From Gammaproteobacteria bacterium (GTDB taxonomy: Bacteria > Pseudomonadota > Gammaproteobacteria > Steroidobacterales > Steroidobacteraceae), in assembly GCA_003164785.1 (NCBI GenBank), contig PLUE01000008.1, forward strand, positions 1 through 64,000: a DNA stretch of 64,000 bases, in the 5' to 3' direction. The notes beneath the pieces are model-generated. The model was not told the DNA's origin, made no database searches, and saw nothing but the letters and a program-made list of their open reading frames with translations. Shown here one piece after another: positions 63,847 through 64,000 of this stretch. A program made the position numbers and the translations under genes. How positions within the stretch are numbered: the first letter of the stretch is position 1; every line of letters begins with the position of its first letter.

Positions 63847-64000
63847 TTATTGGCCGGGCTGGATGACCTCGTGCGGGGTGCGGTGAAGGGTGTATTCGGC
63901 GCCGCAGTAACTGCACTTCGCCCAGCCGGCCGCCTCGATCGCCAAGTACACCTTGGGATGCGAGTTCCACAGGAACATGCCCGGCATGGGGCACGACAAC
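63847..64000 (-). CDS. zinc-finger (zf-CHCC) domain protein, C-terminal part
   Basis: The last 50 residues of a small zinc-finger protein; the rest lies past the window end. Reading from the right edge: CPMPGMFLWNSHPKVYLAIE, then KCSYCGAEYTLHR, then the stop at 63847-63849. The Cys, His and CxxC arrangement matches the zf-CHCC family, small zinc-binding proteins also found as a complex I subunit in mitochondria. It is convergent with the DUF6165 gene. Confidence 0.8.
   Translation of the reverse strand, partial: LSCPMPGMFLWNSHPKVYLAIEAAGWAKCSYCGAEYTLHRTPHEVIQPGQ

Overview
The window is a 64 kb piece of a GC-rich Gammaproteobacterium chromosome. LpoA (found only in Gammaproteobacteria), SspA/SspB, the Lpt/Kds lipopolysaccharide genes, a bc1 complex, YraN and CpxRA all point there. 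The mixture of enteric-type gene neighbourhoods with a pyrophosphate-dependent phosphofructokinase beside a proton-pumping pyrophosphatase suggests a deep-branching order (Xanthomonadales, Nevskiales or Steroidobacterales-like) rather than an enteric. That placement is inference from gene content. It is almost entirely core chromosome: I see no phage, insertion sequence, CRISPR array, tRNA or rRNA operon.

Layout. 0-6.4 kb: the 5' end of RNase P RNA, rsmI divergent from lpoA, a decayed metallo-beta-lactamase remnant, a MASE1-GGDEF diguanylate cyclase, yraN, then sspB/sspA. 6.4-9.1 kb: the bc1 complex (petA-petB-petC, minus strand), transcribed towards sspA-sspB. 9.2-18.2 kb: a DegS-like protease, murA-ibaG (minus), then a compact envelope operon kdsD-kdsC-lptC-lptA-lptB-rpoN-hpf-rapZ with ptsN missing. 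18.2-23.9 kb: patatin, a secreted phosphoesterase overlapping a di-haem peroxidase, an aldo/keto reductase and pssA. 24.1-30.4 kb: zwf and a phosphate island with two PiT transporters, each behind a Pho box, flanking two unrecognised membrane proteins. 30.5-32.5 kb: a CoxE-like VWA protein with its MoxR ATPase. 32.5-38.3 kb: tkt-gap-pgk-pyk (minus). 38.4-48.9 kb: cpdA, a TraB/GumN protein, a Spy/CpxP gene divergent from cpxRA, hemL, a CPBP protease, a LON-domain protein, mpl and rnd. 48.9-55.2 kb: adk, pfp-hppA, cysK-cysE. 55.3-64 kb: a GGDEF/EAL protein, pcm-rhodanese-tolC, waaA-kdkA, a heptosyltransferase, a DUF6165 protein and the end of a zf-CHCC protein.

How the genes work together. Three themes dominate. 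(1) Envelope: KDO synthesis (kdsD, kdsC), LPS transport (lptC/A/B), KDO transfer and phosphorylation (waaA, kdkA), a core heptosyltransferase, peptidoglycan synthesis, activation and recycling (murA, lpoA, mpl), TolC, and Cpx stress sensing. (2) Central carbon and energy: zwf, tkt, gap, pgk, pyk, a reversible PPi-linked PFK, a K+-independent H+-pyrophosphatase and the bc1 complex. (3) Phosphate: two Pho-box-preceded PiT transporters.

Sequence-level oddities. Short tandem duplications (14-25 bp period) sit at or beside stop codons at nine gene ends. Several operon junctions use four-base stop/start overlaps, three of them with a TTG start (TTGA). A perfect 9-6-9 palindrome lies just upstream of tolC. 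I found no convincing new defence or mobile system. The most promising leads are the phosphate island with its two uncharacterised membrane proteins, the tolC palindrome and the gene-end duplications.
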